The notes: generated by a model from the sequence alone, not told the origin. DNA of 64,000 nucleotides from Rubrobacter tropicus (GCF_011492945.1 NZ_CP045119.1:4092001-4156000), one strand, 5' to 3'. Shown: positions 48,353 to 57,013, counted from the first letter of the stretch. A program made the numbers and translations.

Positions 48353-48390
48353 TGAGCATCCTTGCCCCTTCCGCTGGTCAGGATTGACTA
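48353..48390 (-). promoter_or_regulatory. Tandem operator pair before the sulfur operon
   Basis: TGGTCAGGATTGACTA (48375-48390) and TGAGCATCCTTGCCCC (48353-48368) start 22 bp apart. The rest of the 435-bp gap to the hydrogenase gene has a TATAAT (48616-48621), a possible -10 for the rightward transcript. Confidence 0.8.
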
Positions 48391-48719
48391 TTCACCCATA
48401 ACTGCGCCTCGTTCCCCGCGTGGCGCAAGGGGCGAACGGCGGCCGAAAAGGTCCGAACCTCGCGGGACTGCCTCTTGCCGAAGACGTTCCCGCCGGATGA
48501 GAACGCCGCCCGGCGGAACGCGCCGGCGAAGGAGGTCCTGTTCGTGCCGGGCCACGTTCGGGGATGCCGCCGGGACCGCCCCGGGTCGCCTCCTGCGTCG
48601 GACCGTGACGGCCCGTATAATCGTGACGTAAGGCACTTGCTCTTGCGCGTCAGCCGGGTGGGTTTCTGGTGCCGTCGCCGGGGCGACACGGGATACTCTT
48701 TCGGACGGGGAGGGTGGTT

Positions 48720-49247
48720 GTGGATCGGGCACTGCAGCGGGCGGACGCGGGCCACGGACACCGCAAGCTGGCCGTGGGTTGGTTCTCTTTCACCTGTTGC
48801 GAGGACAGCACCATCCTCCTGGCGGAGCTATTGAACGACCACCTCGACGAATGGACGAAAGTGGTCGAGTTCCGGCACATGAAGACGCTCAAGTCCAGGA
48901 ACTCTATGGAGGACCTCGACGTGGCGTTCGTCGAGGGGGCGATCTCTTCGGATTCACAGGCCGAAGAGGTGCGGCGCATCCGGGAGAACGCGCGGTACGT
49001 GGTGGCGATAGGCGCCTGCGCCTGTACCGGGAAGCCTTCGACGAGCCGCAACCAGTTCGTCGACGAGCAGATAAACGAACGCATCAGGTGGTACCTGGAC
49101 CACTTCGACTACGGCAGGGACGTGAAGCCCCTGGACGGTGTCATAAAGGTCGACGACATGGTGCGCGGTTGCCCGATGAAGGTGCAGTCTTTCGAGCAGA
49201 CGTTGAACAAGTACCTGGAGCTGTTCGAGGTTACCCGGCATGGCTAA
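48720..49247 (+). CDS. NiFe hydrogenase small subunit-like protein, minimal form
   Basis: 175 residues from GTG 48720 (ggacggggagggtg upstream). It has the small-subunit core: GWFSFTCCEDSTILLAELL (Cys26, Cys27), a long helix, VVAIGACACTGKPS (Cys100, Cys102) and MVRGCPMK (Cys151), enough for one proximal [4Fe-4S] cluster. No medial or distal cluster domain, signal peptide or membrane helix, so it is cytosolic and closest to group 3 hydrogenases or related bidirectional enzymes. The CCED arrangement departs from the normal CxxC. It overlaps the large-subunit gene by 8 bp. Confidence 0.8.
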   Translation: MDRALQRADAGHGHRKLAVGWFSFTCCEDSTILLAELLNDHLDEWTKVVEFRHMKTLKSRNSMEDLDVAFVEGAISSDSQAEEVRRIRENARYVVAIGACACTGKPSTSRNQFVDEQINERIRWYLDHFDYGRDVKPLDGVIKVDDMVRGCPMKVQSFEQTLNKYLELFEVTRHG

Positions 49248-50541
49248 CAGGAACATAGTCATAGACGCCATCACGAAGATCGAGGGCAACGCCGGGCTCG
49301 AGGTGGTGGTCGAGGACGGGGCGGTCAAGGACCTGCGGTTCAAGATCACGGACTACAGGCGGTTTTTGACGGTGGCGGCCAGGGGCAAGCGGACCGTCGC
49401 GGTCCCGTCTTTTCTCTCCCGCATCTGCGGCACCTGCTCCGTCTCCCACCTCTTCGCCTCGCTGATGGCGATAGAGAGCGCGCAGGGTATAGAGGTTACG
49501 GAGCAGACCAGGACGCTTCGCCGGCTGGCTTACGACGGGCTCATGATCCGGGACCACGCCCTGCACCTGTATTTCTTCGTGCTGCCCGACGTCCTCGGCG
49601 TCGATTCGATCTTCGACATCCCGGACGACCCGGGCTCCTTGGGCCACACGCTCCTGCGCGACTCGTTCGACATCAAGCGCCTCGGCACGGATATATCCAA
49701 CGCCGTCGCGGGCGCCGCGATCCACGCCCCCCTTCCGACCGTGGGCGGGTTTCTGAGGAACCCAGATCAGACGAAGTTCCCCGACCTGGCCACGCGCCTG
49801 GAAGCCGTCCGCCCGCAAGTGCTGAGGGGCATAGAGGCGTTCCTGGAGTGGGACGCGAGCCTCGTCCGAAACTCGGACTACCTGTGCCTCCGGAACGACG
49901 AGCGGTTCGATTTCCTCGAAGGGGACGTGCTGAACTCGAACGGCGAGAGGGTCTCCGAGTCCCGGTTCGCGGACTACCTGCAGTACGTACGAATCCCCCA
50001 CTCGCAGGCGGAGGGCTACCGGTTCTCCGACACCCAGGAGGACTACCTCGTTGGCGCGCTCGCGCGGATCAACCTGAGCCGGGACATCCTCCACCCGAGA
50101 ACGCGGGCCGACGCGGCTGACGCCCTCTCGGCCTTCCCCTCCGACAACATCTACCACAATAACCTCGCCCAGGCCGTCGAGGTCCTTCACTGCGTGGACG
50201 AGGCGATAGACATCCTGAACACGATACGGGTGGCCGACGAGGGGCCCGTGCGAGATCCCGCGCGGTCCGGCAGGGGCGTGGCCCTGATCGAAGCCCCGCG
50301 GGGCCTGCTCTGCCATTCTGCGACGGTAAGCGACGAAGGAATAGTCGAAGACTACGACGTGGTGGTTCCGACGGCCCAGAACCAGATAAACATCGAAAAC
50401 GACCTGAGGTACCACTTCGAACGGAACCTCGACAAAGACGACGACAGCCTGAAGCTGGACGCCGAGGGCATCATCCGCGCCTACGACCCCTGCATGTCCT
50501 GCGCCACCAACTTCCTCAAGATGGACCTGACGCGGAGGTAG
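49240..50541 (+). CDS. NiFe hydrogenase large subunit-like protein
   Basis: 433 residues. N-terminal KIEGNAG (Glu15), L1 motif RICGTCSVSH (Cys63, Cys66, His70) and L2 motif DPCMSCATN (Cys418, Cys421), so all four nickel cysteines are present. The residue that is normally His in DPCxxCxxH is Asn424, and only nine residues follow, a very short tail for protease-dependent maturation. It pairs with the small subunit upstream and probably oxidises or produces H2 with a soluble electron carrier; no diaphorase subunit gene is nearby. Confidence 0.88.
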   Translation: MANRNIVIDAITKIEGNAGLEVVVEDGAVKDLRFKITDYRRFLTVAARGKRTVAVPSFLSRICGTCSVSHLFASLMAIESAQGIEVTEQTRTLRRLAYDGLMIRDHALHLYFFVLPDVLGVDSIFDIPDDPGSLGHTLLRDSFDIKRLGTDISNAVAGAAIHAPLPTVGGFLRNPDQTKFPDLATRLEAVRPQVLRGIEAFLEWDASLVRNSDYLCLRNDERFDFLEGDVLNSNGERVSESRFADYLQYVRIPHSQAEGYRFSDTQEDYLVGALARINLSRDILHPRTRADAADALSAFPSDNIYHNNLAQAVEVLHCVDEAIDILNTIRVADEGPVRDPARSGRGVALIEAPRGLLCHSATVSDEGIVEDYDVVVPTAQNQINIENDLRYHFERNLDKDDDSLKLDAEGIIRAYDPCMSCATNFLKMDLTRR

Positions 50542-50882
50542 TCGATCTCCCCCTCCTGGGGCAAGCCGATAACCGCGACATCCCCCACCCTGCCTATCTT
50601 CTTGAGGTACCTGAGCTGGAAGGCGAGGTCGAAGTCGTGGACGGTCCCGCGGGGGGATAGGGCGAACCCGTGTATCTCGTCGTCCGGGATCAGGGCCACG
50701 CCCGGTATCCCGCGGACCGTATCGAGGATCACCACGCGGTCTTCGCCCGCGAAGGGGACGTCCTCGTTCGGTTCGACGAAGACGAACGAGACGTCCCCCA
50801 TGGTGCCCTTCAAGTGTTCAGCGACCTCTATCGCCTTACTATCTTCCGGGACGTCCGGGTTTCCGAGAACATAGACCTTCAT
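50481..50882 (-). CDS. Hydrogenase maturation protease
   Basis: 133 residues: MKVYVLGNPDVPEDSKAIEV then VSFVFVEPNEDVPFAGEDRV, VILDTVRGIPGVALIPDDEI and AVIGLPQEGEI. The (L/V)GN(P/x)D N-terminus, the ILDxVRG strand and overall size fit the HyaD/HycI peptidase family that trims the large-subunit C-terminus after nickel insertion. It is transcribed toward the large-subunit gene and the two coding ends overlap by 61 bp, so each antisense end is constrained by the other. Confidence 0.8.
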   Translation of the reverse strand: MKVYVLGNPDVPEDSKAIEVAEHLKGTMGDVSFVFVEPNEDVPFAGEDRVVILDTVRGIPGVALIPDDEIHGFALSPRGTVHDFDLAFQLRYLKKIGRVGDVAVIGLPQEGEIDYLRVRSILRKLVAQDMQGS

Positions 50883-50954
50883 CCGGCCTCGATCCTAACC
50901 GCGGGGCATGGATCGTGCCACGGGCCGAATCCCGGGGGTCCCCCCCGGGGGTCC

Positions 50955-50977
50955 CCGGGCCCGTACTCCGGGCCCGG
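50955..50977 (-). terminator. GC hairpin downstream of hsp20
   Basis: CCGGGCCCG (50955-50963) pairs with CGGGCCCGG (50969-50977), loop TACTC, between the hsp20 stop and the protease start, in a run of C and G tracts. Confidence 0.5.
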
Positions 50978-51004
50978 TCCGCCGCCTTGCGGAAGCTCCG
51001 AGCG

Positions 51005-51445
51005 CTAGCCGCCTTCTATCTCTATGGTCTTCGGTCCTTCCTGGAGCGGCTTACCGGCGGCCTTGACCTTGACCTCGAGCACGCCGTCGGAGAAGCTCGC
51101 CTTTATGTCGTCCTCCTGGACGCCCTCCGGCAGGCTCATGCTCCGCCGGAAAGACCCGTAGCGGCGCTCCCGGATCAGGTACCCAGATCCGGACTTCTTT
51201 TCTTCCTCTTCTTTGCGCTCTCCTGAGACCGTCAGGACGCCGTTGTGGAAGTCCACGTTTACGTCCTCGCGCTTTACTCCGGGCAGTTCGGCCCGGATCT
51301 TCAAATCCCCGTCTTCGGTGACGACGTCCATCGCGGGGCTCCATTCGGCGCCACCGGTCGTCATCGCCGCGCGACCGAAAGCCTGGCCAAACAGACGATC
51401 CATCTCGCTCTGCATGTCTCTGAATCCCCTGAAGGGGCTCAACAT
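51005..51445 (-). CDS. Hsp20/alpha-crystallin small heat shock protein
   Basis: 146 residues from ATG (RBS aaaggagaaga). N-terminus MLSPFRGFRDMQSEMDRLFG, then the alpha-crystallin domain (about 40-135): WSPAMDVVTEDGDLKIRAEL, GVLTVSGERKEEEEKKSGSG, RYGSFRRSMSLPEGVQEDD, and the closing GVLEVKVKA. The C-terminal I-x-I-type anchor is TIEIEGG. ATP-independent holdase, the counterpart of HspX/Acr in the mycobacterial dormancy regulon. The operator pair 51627-51664 is about 180 bp upstream, a longer leader than for most other units here. Confidence 0.95.
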   Translation of the reverse strand: MLSPFRGFRDMQSEMDRLFGQAFGRAAMTTGGAEWSPAMDVVTEDGDLKIRAELPGVKREDVNVDFHNGVLTVSGERKEEEEKKSGSGYLIRERRYGSFRRSMSLPEGVQEDDIKASFSDGVLEVKVKAAGKPLQEGPKTIEIEGG

Positions 51446-51789
51446 GGTCTCTTCTCCTTTACTCGCAACGAATCGTTGGCCTGGGTCTTGCTCCCAGGGT
51501 TATCGATACCCGGCCTCCTTCCGCCGCTCGGGTTTTCGCGGCGCGGGCCGGCAAAGAGGGAGGGGAAACGGTCGTATGCCGGCCCGCGTCATACCCGCAT
51601 TCTGGGCCCGCGCGCCCCGCGCTCAATGAGCAACCTTGACCAATGTTCCGGCCAAGATCGACCATCCGGCGTTCGGGACTGCCGCCCCCTCGCGGCATGG
51701 GCAAGTACGCCGGTCGGGATCCAGGCGAAGTGGAGGGACGTCGAGGTCTCGCCCCCGGTTGCCTCGGAGCGGCCGCGGCAGGGGGTGGT
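51446..51789. other. 344-bp intergenic region between hsp20 and Usp
   Basis: It contains the operator pair at 51627-51664. The 180 bp between the boxes and hsp20 hold no recognisable gene, only short GC repeats (GCGGCGCGGGCC). The longer leader may include an untranslated thermosensor-like region, but no specific fold is supported. Confidence 0.5.
51627..51664 (-). promoter_or_regulatory. Tandem operator pair before hsp20
   Basis: CGGCCAAGATCGACCA (51649-51664) and TGAGCAACCTTGACCA (51627-51642) start 22 bp apart. Confidence 0.8.
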
Positions 51790-52752
51790 CTACCCCCCGA
51801 CCGGCATGGTGCCGGACTTCTCGCCGACCTCCTCCCCGCCGGTCCCGCGGCCCCGACCCCTCTCCCTGACGACCAGGACGGGGCAATGGGCGTGGCGCAC
51901 CACGGCCTCGGAGACGCTGCCCGTGAGGGCCCGGGCCAGGCCGCCGAGGCCGCGGCTGCCGACCACGACGAGGCCGGCGTCGAGCTCCTCGCCGAGCCTC
52001 ACTATCTCCTTCTGGGGCTCGCCCAGGACGAGATGGGCATCCTTGAGGGTGACGCCTGCGGCCTCTAGCTCCGCAGCCTTCTCGTCCACGAACTGTCTGG
52101 CCGCGCGCCTGGCCCGGTCGTTCTGCGCCGCCCACTCCTCGCGGGTGAAGGGGAAGGGCGCTATCGGGTCGGTCGGCAGGGCGAAGGCGACGTGCAGCTC
52201 CGAGCCGGTCGCGGCCGAGATCTCCGCCGCGACCCCGGCCGCGGCGTCCGCCTCTCCCGAGCCGTCCACGGCCGCCAGGATTCGCCCGGACAAGTTGCTG
52301 TGCCCGCCGTCCCTGACCACGAGGACCGGGCAGGGGGCGTGGCGCACGACGCTCGCCGAAGTGCTGCCGAGCAGCGCGCGCCGGACGCCGCCGAGGCCGC
52401 GACTGCCGACGACTATGAGGCCGGCGTCGAGCTCCTCGGCCAGACGCACGATCTCGACGTCGGGCCTGCCGATCCTCGCGTGGGCGCCCGACACCTCACC
52501 CAGGCCCCCGACCTTCATCGTCTCCTCGTCGAGCCTCTCGTCGGCCCTTTGGCTGGCGGTCTCACGCACCGGCGGGAGGTTTTCGGGATTGTAGAGCGTT
52601 GCCTGGACGACCGGGTACGGGTCGTGCAAGGGCTCGACGTAGACGACGTGCAAAGGAGAGTCAAGCCTCTCCGAGAGCCCGACGGCCACGCGCGCGGCGC
52701 GGGCCGCCTCCTCCGAGCCGTCGGTTGCGAGCAGTACCTTCGTGGGGAACAT
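51790..52752 (-). CDS. Universal stress protein, tandem UspA domains
   Basis: 320 residues. Domain 1: KVLLATDGSEEAARAARVAV and GSRGLGGVRRALLGSTSAS. Domain 2: ILAAVDGSGEADAAAGVAAE and GSRGLGGLARALTGSVSEA. Both ATP loops are canonical. A Gly/Glu-rich tail follows (RGRGRGTGGEEVGEKSG). It is probably co-transcribed with the 96-residue protein 34 bp upstream, behind the operator pair at 53147-53184. Confidence 0.95.
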   Translation of the reverse strand: MFPTKVLLATDGSEEAARAARVAVGLSERLDSPLHVVYVEPLHDPYPVVQATLYNPENLPPVRETASQRADERLDEETMKVGGLGEVSGAHARIGRPDVEIVRLAEELDAGLIVVGSRGLGGVRRALLGSTSASVVRHAPCPVLVVRDGGHSNLSGRILAAVDGSGEADAAAGVAAEISAATGSELHVAFALPTDPIAPFPFTREEWAAQNDRARRAARQFVDEKAAELEAAGVTLKDAHLVLGEPQKEIVRLGEELDAGLVVVGSRGLGGLARALTGSVSEAVVRHAHCPVLVVRERGRGRGTGGEEVGEKSGTMPVGG

Positions 52753-52786
52753 CCGTCTCCTCCGTATCGCCTTTTCGCCCGGTCCT

Positions 52787-53077
52787 TCAGCCGCCCTCGG
52801 CGCCCGAGAGCAGGTGCGCGGTCCACGTCCGGATCACGGCCTCGAAGCTCCTCGTCTCCCGCGACCCCACCCGGCATTCGTCCCTGAGCCTCGCCAATCG
52901 GGGCAGACCGTCAGGGGTGGCCGCCAGTAGCCTGGCGCACTCGCCAAGCTCCAGCCGCGCCACGTACTGGGCTATCTGGTGCTCCCCCTTGAAGCGCGCG
53001 TGGGCCGCCCGAACGTGCCGCCCTACGACGTCGCCCCCGGTCCGTCCTCCCCTACCGAGTCTACCGATAGTCTCCAT
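52787..53077 (-). CDS. Small soluble protein of unknown function
   Basis: 96 residues: VRAAHARFKGEHQIAQYVAR then LELGECARLLAATPDGLPRL, RLRDECRVGSRETRSFEAVI. All-helical, two cysteines, no recognised domain. It sits 70 bp behind an operator pair and 34 bp before a Usp gene, the usual position for a first gene in these units, which supports it being real. Confidence 0.6.
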   Translation of the reverse strand: METIGRLGRGGRTGGDVVGRHVRAAHARFKGEHQIAQYVARLELGECARLLAATPDGLPRLARLRDECRVGSRETRSFEAVIRTWTAHLLSGAEGG

Positions 53078-53146
53078 GGTTCACCGTGCCTCCGCGCTTC
53101 TTGCTCGTCTACCGGGCCACTGTAGCGCGGCGGCCTGGTCGTAGCC

Positions 53147-53184
53147 TGAACAAATTGGCCCAAAGGGGTGGCAAGAATGGACCA
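53147..53184 (-). promoter_or_regulatory. Tandem operator pair before the 53077/Usp unit
   Basis: TGGCAAGAATGGACCA (53169-53184) and TGAACAAATTGGCCCA (53147-53162) start 22 bp apart. Leftward half of the third four-box divergent region. Confidence 0.7.
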
Positions 53185-53248
53185 GATGCGCCACAGCCCA
53201 AGGATCCCGGCAGGAGCGGCGCGGCCCAGCTCCTTGCCAGTTGCCAGT

Positions 53249-53286
53249 TGGGCCATTTTGACCCCAACGATGCCCGATATTGCTCA
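53249..53286 (+). promoter_or_regulatory. Tandem operator pair before the zinc-ribbon/ATPase genes
   Basis: TGGGCCATTTTGACCC (53249-53264) and TGCCCGATATTGCTCA (53271-53286) start 22 bp apart, 55 bp before the TTG at 53341. Rightward half of the third divergent region. Confidence 0.75.
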
Positions 53287-53340
53287 TGCCGGCACGGCCG
53301 GGTTCCGACTAACCTGATGTGCAAACAAAGGAGGTGCGCG

Positions 53341-53652
53341 TTGACGAAGGTGAAGGTGAAGATAGAGGGGCATTACGAGGTCGAGGAGATCCCTTACGGC
53401 AAAGACTACAAGTGGGTGCCGGCCCACGCTCTCATCGAGTGCGACTGCGGGCGGGTGATGGACGCTGACTCCCACCACACCGTCTGCCCCGGCTGCGGCT
53501 CCGACCACGCGGCGGTGATGAAAGAGATCGCCGGGCGGCATCTTTCGGACGAGGACCTGCGGCCCTGGCGCCGGGACTACGAGGCCTGGGTGAGGAGCGG
53601 GAAGGGCCACAGGGAGGACCAGGAGTGGCTGGAACAAAGGTCGCTCGATTAA
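53341..53652 (+). CDS. Small zinc-ribbon protein
   Basis: 103 residues from TTG with a consensus RBS (aaaggaggtg). A beta-rich start (KVKVKIEGHYEVEEIPYGKD) leads to a zinc ribbon, CDCGRVMDADSHHTVCPGCG (four cysteines, with two His between), and a helical C-terminus (HLSDEDLRPWRRDYEAWVRS). Possible nucleic-acid or protein-binding adaptor; no specific family recognised. It lies 44 bp before the P-type ATPase and shares its operator. Confidence 0.75.
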   Translation: MTKVKVKIEGHYEVEEIPYGKDYKWVPAHALIECDCGRVMDADSHHTVCPGCGSDHAAVMKEIAGRHLSDEDLRPWRRDYEAWVRSGKGHREDQEWLEQRSLD

Positions 53653-53696
53653 CCCCGTGACCCCGTAGTCCCCGACCCGAAGGAGCGATAGGCGCC

Positions 53697-56315
53697 GTGG
53701 AGCCGCGCGCGGTCGAGGATCGCTGGCGGGGCCTGACGTCCTCCCAGGCGGCCGCCCGCCTGCGCAAGGATGGCCCGAACGTACTCCCCACCGCGCCGCC
53801 CCCGCCTGCGTGGCGCCTGCTCGCGGGCCAGATGGTCCACTTCTTCGCCGTCCTGTTGTGGGTCGCGGGCGGCCTCGCGTTCGTGGCCAGGATGCCCGAA
53901 CTCGGGGTCGCCATCTTCGCCGTGGTGATCATCAACGGCCTCTTCTCCTTTTTCCAGGAGTACAGGGCCGAGCGCGCGGCGGAGCGCCTGCGCGACCTGC
54001 TGCCCCGCCGCGCGACCGTCTTGCGCAACGGGGAGCCCGTGGAGGTGGACGCGGGCGGGCTGGTGGTGGGCGACGTGGTCCTGCTCTCGGCGGGGGACCG
54101 GATCTCCGCCGACCTGCGGGTGGGGGTGGCGCACGCTTTGAGCCTCGACACCTCGACCCTGACCGGCGAGAGCGTGCCCGAGTCCGTCGGGGCCGGGGAC
54201 GACGCCCCCGCCGGGACGTTCGTCGTGGAGGGCGAGGGGGTCGCCACCGTGACGGCGACGGGATCTGCGACCCGGCTCGCCGGCATCGCGCGCCTGACCG
54301 GGGAGAGCCGCCGTCCCAAGAGCCCGCTCACGAGGGAGCTCGACCGGGTGGTGCGCTCGGTGGCCCTCATAGCCCTCCTCGTCGGCACGACCTTCTTCGT
54401 CGTCGCCCTCCTGGTCGGCACGCCGGCGAGCGCCGGGTTCCTCTTCGCCATCGGGGTCACGGTCGCCCTGGTGCCCGAGGGGCTGCTCCCCACCGTCACC
54501 CTCTCGCTCGCCATGGGCGGCCAGCGCATGGCCGCGCGCCACGCGCTCGTCCGGCGGCTGGAGTCCGTCGAGACCCTCGGCTCGACCACCTTTATCTGCA
54601 CCGACAAGACCGGCACCCTCACCCGCAACGAGATGTCCGTCGTCGAGGCGTGGACGCCGGACGGGGCAGCGCGGGTCTCGGGCCGCGGCTACGATCCGGA
54701 GGGAAGCGTCGAGGCGGGGGAGGCGGCCTACCCCGCGTTGCGGGGCATGGCGCGGGCCGCGGCGCGGTGCTCGACCGGCAGGGCCGTCAGGGAGGGCGAC
54801 GGGTGGGTCGCCCGGGGGGACCCAATGGAGGCCGCGCTCGACGCGTTCGCCCGCAGGCTCGGCGTGGACGTCGCGGCCGACGAACGGAGCGCCCTGGAGA
54901 CCAGGCGTTTCCCGTTCGACCCCCACCGCAGGAGGATGTCCGTGGTGGCCGGGGACAAGCTGCTGGTCAAGGGCGCCCCCGACAGCGTGCTTCCCCGTTG
55001 CCGAGAGGCGGATGGTGCCGCGGACGCGCTGCGGAAGATGGCGCGCCGGGGGCTGCGCGTGATGGCCGTCGCCGCCCGGAGCGCGGACGGAATCCCCGGC
55101 GACGCCGGGGGGGCGGAATCCCGCCTGGACCTGCTCGGCCTCGTCGGCCTGGAAGACCCGCCCCGGGCCGGGGCGGCCGAGTCCGTGGCCGCCTGCCGGG
55201 GGGCCGGAATCCGGGTCGCCATGGTCACCGGCGACCACCCCGAGACCGCCAGGGCAATTGCGCGAGAGACCGGGCTGCTCGGAGAAGGGGGCCTGGTCGT
55301 AGAGGGAGGCGAGCTCCCGCGAGACGAAGCCCTCCTCGGCGCCCTCCTCGACCGGGACGGGGTCGTGGTGAGCCGGGTCGCGCCCGAGGACAAACTCAGG
55401 ATCGCGCGTGCCCTCCAGCAGCGGGGCCACGTCGTCGCGATGACGGGCGACGGGGTCAACGACGGGCCGGCGCTGCAGCAGGCCGACATCGGCGTCGCGA
55501 TGGGACGCTCCGGCACCGACGTCGCCAGGGAGGCGGCGGACCTCGTCCTGCTCGACGACGATTTCGCCACCATCGTCGCCGCCGTGGAGCAGGGCCGGGC
55601 GACGTTCGAGAACGTCCGGCGCTTCCTCACCTACCATCTCACCGACAACGTCGCCGAGCTCACGCCGTTCGTGTTCTGGGCCCTCTCCGGCGGCAGCTTT
55701 CCGCTCGCCCTCGGCGTCCTGCAGATCCTCGCGCTCGACATCGGCACCGACCTGTTGCCGGCGCTCGCCCTTGGCGCGGAACCGCCGAGGAAGGACGCGC
55801 TGAAGAGGCCGCCTGGGGGGAGACACCTGGTCGACGGCGCCCTCCTCAGGCGGGTCTTCGGGGTGCTCGGAGCCGCCGAGGCCCTGGTCGAGATGGCCGC
55901 CTTCGTGGCGACGTTCGTGGCCTTCGGGTGGCGCCCGGGAGAAGGGTTTCCGGGCGGAGGCGTCCTCCTCGCCGCATCCGGGGCGGCCTTCTCGGCGGTC
56001 GTGCTCGGCCAGATGGCGAACGCCTTCGCCTGCCGCAGCACCACGCGGTGGCCCGGCTCTTTGGGCTGGACCACAAACCGGCTCCTGGTGGGCGCGGTCG
56101 CGACGGAGCTCGTGGCGCTGGCCGGCTTCCTGTTCGTTGGACCCCTGGCCTCGTTGCTGGGCCACGCGCCGCCGCCCCTCTGGGGCTGGGCCGTGGCCGC
56201 GCTGGCCGTACCCGCCGTCCTCGCCGCCGACGCCGCCCACAAGGCGTCGAGGTCCGGGGGCGGCAAGAAGGGCGCGAACGCACCAAGAGGCCGAGCCCAG
56301 AGCCCGGGCAGGTAA
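53697..56315 (+). CDS. P-type (type II) cation ATPase, CtpF-like
   Basis: 872 residues from GTG with RBS aaggagcg. Order: N-terminal cation-ATPase domain (GLTSSQAAARLRKDGPNVLP), actuator domain with TLTGES (155-159), membrane helix with the PEGL motif VALVPEGLLPTVTLSLAMGG, phosphorylation site CTDKTGTLTRNEMSVVEAWT (Asp303), nucleotide domain (KGAPDSVLPRC), hinge MVTGDHPETARAIA and MTGDGVNDGPALQQADIGVA, and the C-terminal helices. P-type II calcium/cation pumps of this kind include CtpF of M. tuberculosis, a DosR regulon member. Ion specificity cannot be read from sequence alone. Confidence 0.93.
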   Translation: MEPRAVEDRWRGLTSSQAAARLRKDGPNVLPTAPPPPAWRLLAGQMVHFFAVLLWVAGGLAFVARMPELGVAIFAVVIINGLFSFFQEYRAERAAERLRDLLPRRATVLRNGEPVEVDAGGLVVGDVVLLSAGDRISADLRVGVAHALSLDTSTLTGESVPESVGAGDDAPAGTFVVEGEGVATVTATGSATRLAGIARLTGESRRPKSPLTRELDRVVRSVALIALLVGTTFFVVALLVGTPASAGFLFAIGVTVALVPEGLLPTVTLSLAMGGQRMAARHALVRRLESVETLGSTTFICTDKTGTLTRNEMSVVEAWTPDGAARVSGRGYDPEGSVEAGEAAYPALRGMARAAARCSTGRAVREGDGWVARGDPMEAALDAFARRLGVDVAADERSALETRRFPFDPHRRRMSVVAGDKLLVKGAPDSVLPRCREADGAADALRKMARRGLRVMAVAARSADGIPGDAGGAESRLDLLGLVGLEDPPRAGAAESVAACRGAGIRVAMVTGDHPETARAIARETGLLGEGGLVVEGGELPRDEALLGALLDRDGVVVSRVAPEDKLRIARALQQRGHVVAMTGDGVNDGPALQQADIGVAMGRSGTDVAREAADLVLLDDDFATIVAAVEQGRATFENVRRFLTYHLTDNVAELTPFVFWALSGGSFPLALGVLQILALDIGTDLLPALALGAEPPRKDALKRPPGGRHLVDGALLRRVFGVLGAAEALVEMAAFVATFVAFGWRPGEGFPGGGVLLAASGAAFSAVVLGQMANAFACRSTTRWPGSLGWTTNRLLVGAVATELVALAGFLFVGPLASLLGHAPPPLWGWAVAALAVPAVLAADAAHKASRSGGGKKGANAPRGRAQSPGR

Positions 56316-56415
56316 GACCGGGCCGCACATCGTGGGACGCGCGGCCGCGATGAACGGCCTCCGGGTGGACGAAGCCCCGGACTCCCGGCAGTTCCCCGCA
56401 CGCGGCCTTCGCCAT

Positions 56416-56453
56416 TGGGCAATCCTGACCACGACGATGAGGCGAGTTGCTCA
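56416..56453 (+). promoter_or_regulatory. Tandem operator pair before the 56518 Usp
   Basis: TGGGCAATCCTGACCA (56416-56431) and TGAGGCGAGTTGCTCA (56438-56453) start 22 bp apart and end 65 bp before the ATG. Confidence 0.85.
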
Positions 56454-56517
56454 TGACCGGTCGCCGCGGCGGCCGTAAGGTTGGGACGGGCCACATCCCG
56501 AGGGCGAAGGAGAGGCT

Positions 56518-56988
56518 ATGAGCGCACAGCCAAGAAAGATACTGCTCGCAACCGACGGCTCGGAGGAGGCGGACCTGGCGGCGAAGGCGGCGTCAGACCT
56601 CGCGGAGGATCCGGGCTCGGAGTTGCACGTGGTGATCGTGGGGCCGGGATACCCGCTGTACATGCTGCCGGACAGCACGGGCCGCTTCCGGGAAGTCTAC
56701 GAGGAAGAGCAGCGGCAGACCAGGGAGGTGCTCGACGCGCAGGTGAGCAAGATCGAGGCCTCGGGAGGAAAGGTTCACGAGGCGCACCAGCGCTCCGGCA
56801 GGCCGGACAGGGAGATACTCGCCCTGGCCGACGACCTCGACGCGGACCTGGTGGTGATCGGCAGCCGGGGCCTCGGCGGCCTGCGCCGGGCCCTCATGGG
56901 GAGCGTCTCGACCTCCGTCGTCCGCCACGCCCACTGCCCGGTTCTCGTCGTCAGGGGGAAGGAAGACGGGAGGGTTGAACAATCCTGA
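56518..56988 (+). CDS. Universal stress protein, single UspA domain
   Basis: 156 residues (RBS cgaaggagagg). KILLATDGSEEADLAAKAAS at the N-terminus and the canonical ATP loop GSRGLGGLRRALMGSVSTS near residue 120, then VVRHAHCPVLVVRGKED. Its last codons and stop lie inside the first box of the next operator (56976-56991), so the coding end and the PEP synthase promoter overlap. Confidence 0.95.
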   Translation: MSAQPRKILLATDGSEEADLAAKAASDLAEDPGSELHVVIVGPGYPLYMLPDSTGRFREVYEEEQRQTREVLDAQVSKIEASGGKVHEAHQRSGRPDREILALADDLDADLVVIGSRGLGGLRRALMGSVSTSVVRHAHCPVLVVRGKEDGRVEQS

Positions 56989-57013
56989 TCAGGGGATTGG
57001 ACGATCCTGGTCA
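56976..57013 (+). promoter_or_regulatory. Tandem operator pair before PEP synthase, overlapping the Usp stop
   Basis: TGAACAATCCTGATCA (56976-56991) and TGGACGATCCTGGTCA (56998-57013) start 22 bp apart; the Usp TGA is part of the first box. The boxes end 62 bp before the ATG at 57076. Confidence 0.85.

Noticed and set aside
48475-48834. 119-codon frame upstream of the hydrogenase small subunit
   Set aside because: It overlaps the true small-subunit start in another frame and has no domain or coding bias.
53649-56432. Long open frame (927 codons) antisense to the P-type ATPase
   Set aside because: It is the complement of a conserved ATPase with all motifs in place; GC-rich DNA leaves antisense frames open. 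The composition (Arg/Gly/Pro/His-rich) is not protein-like.
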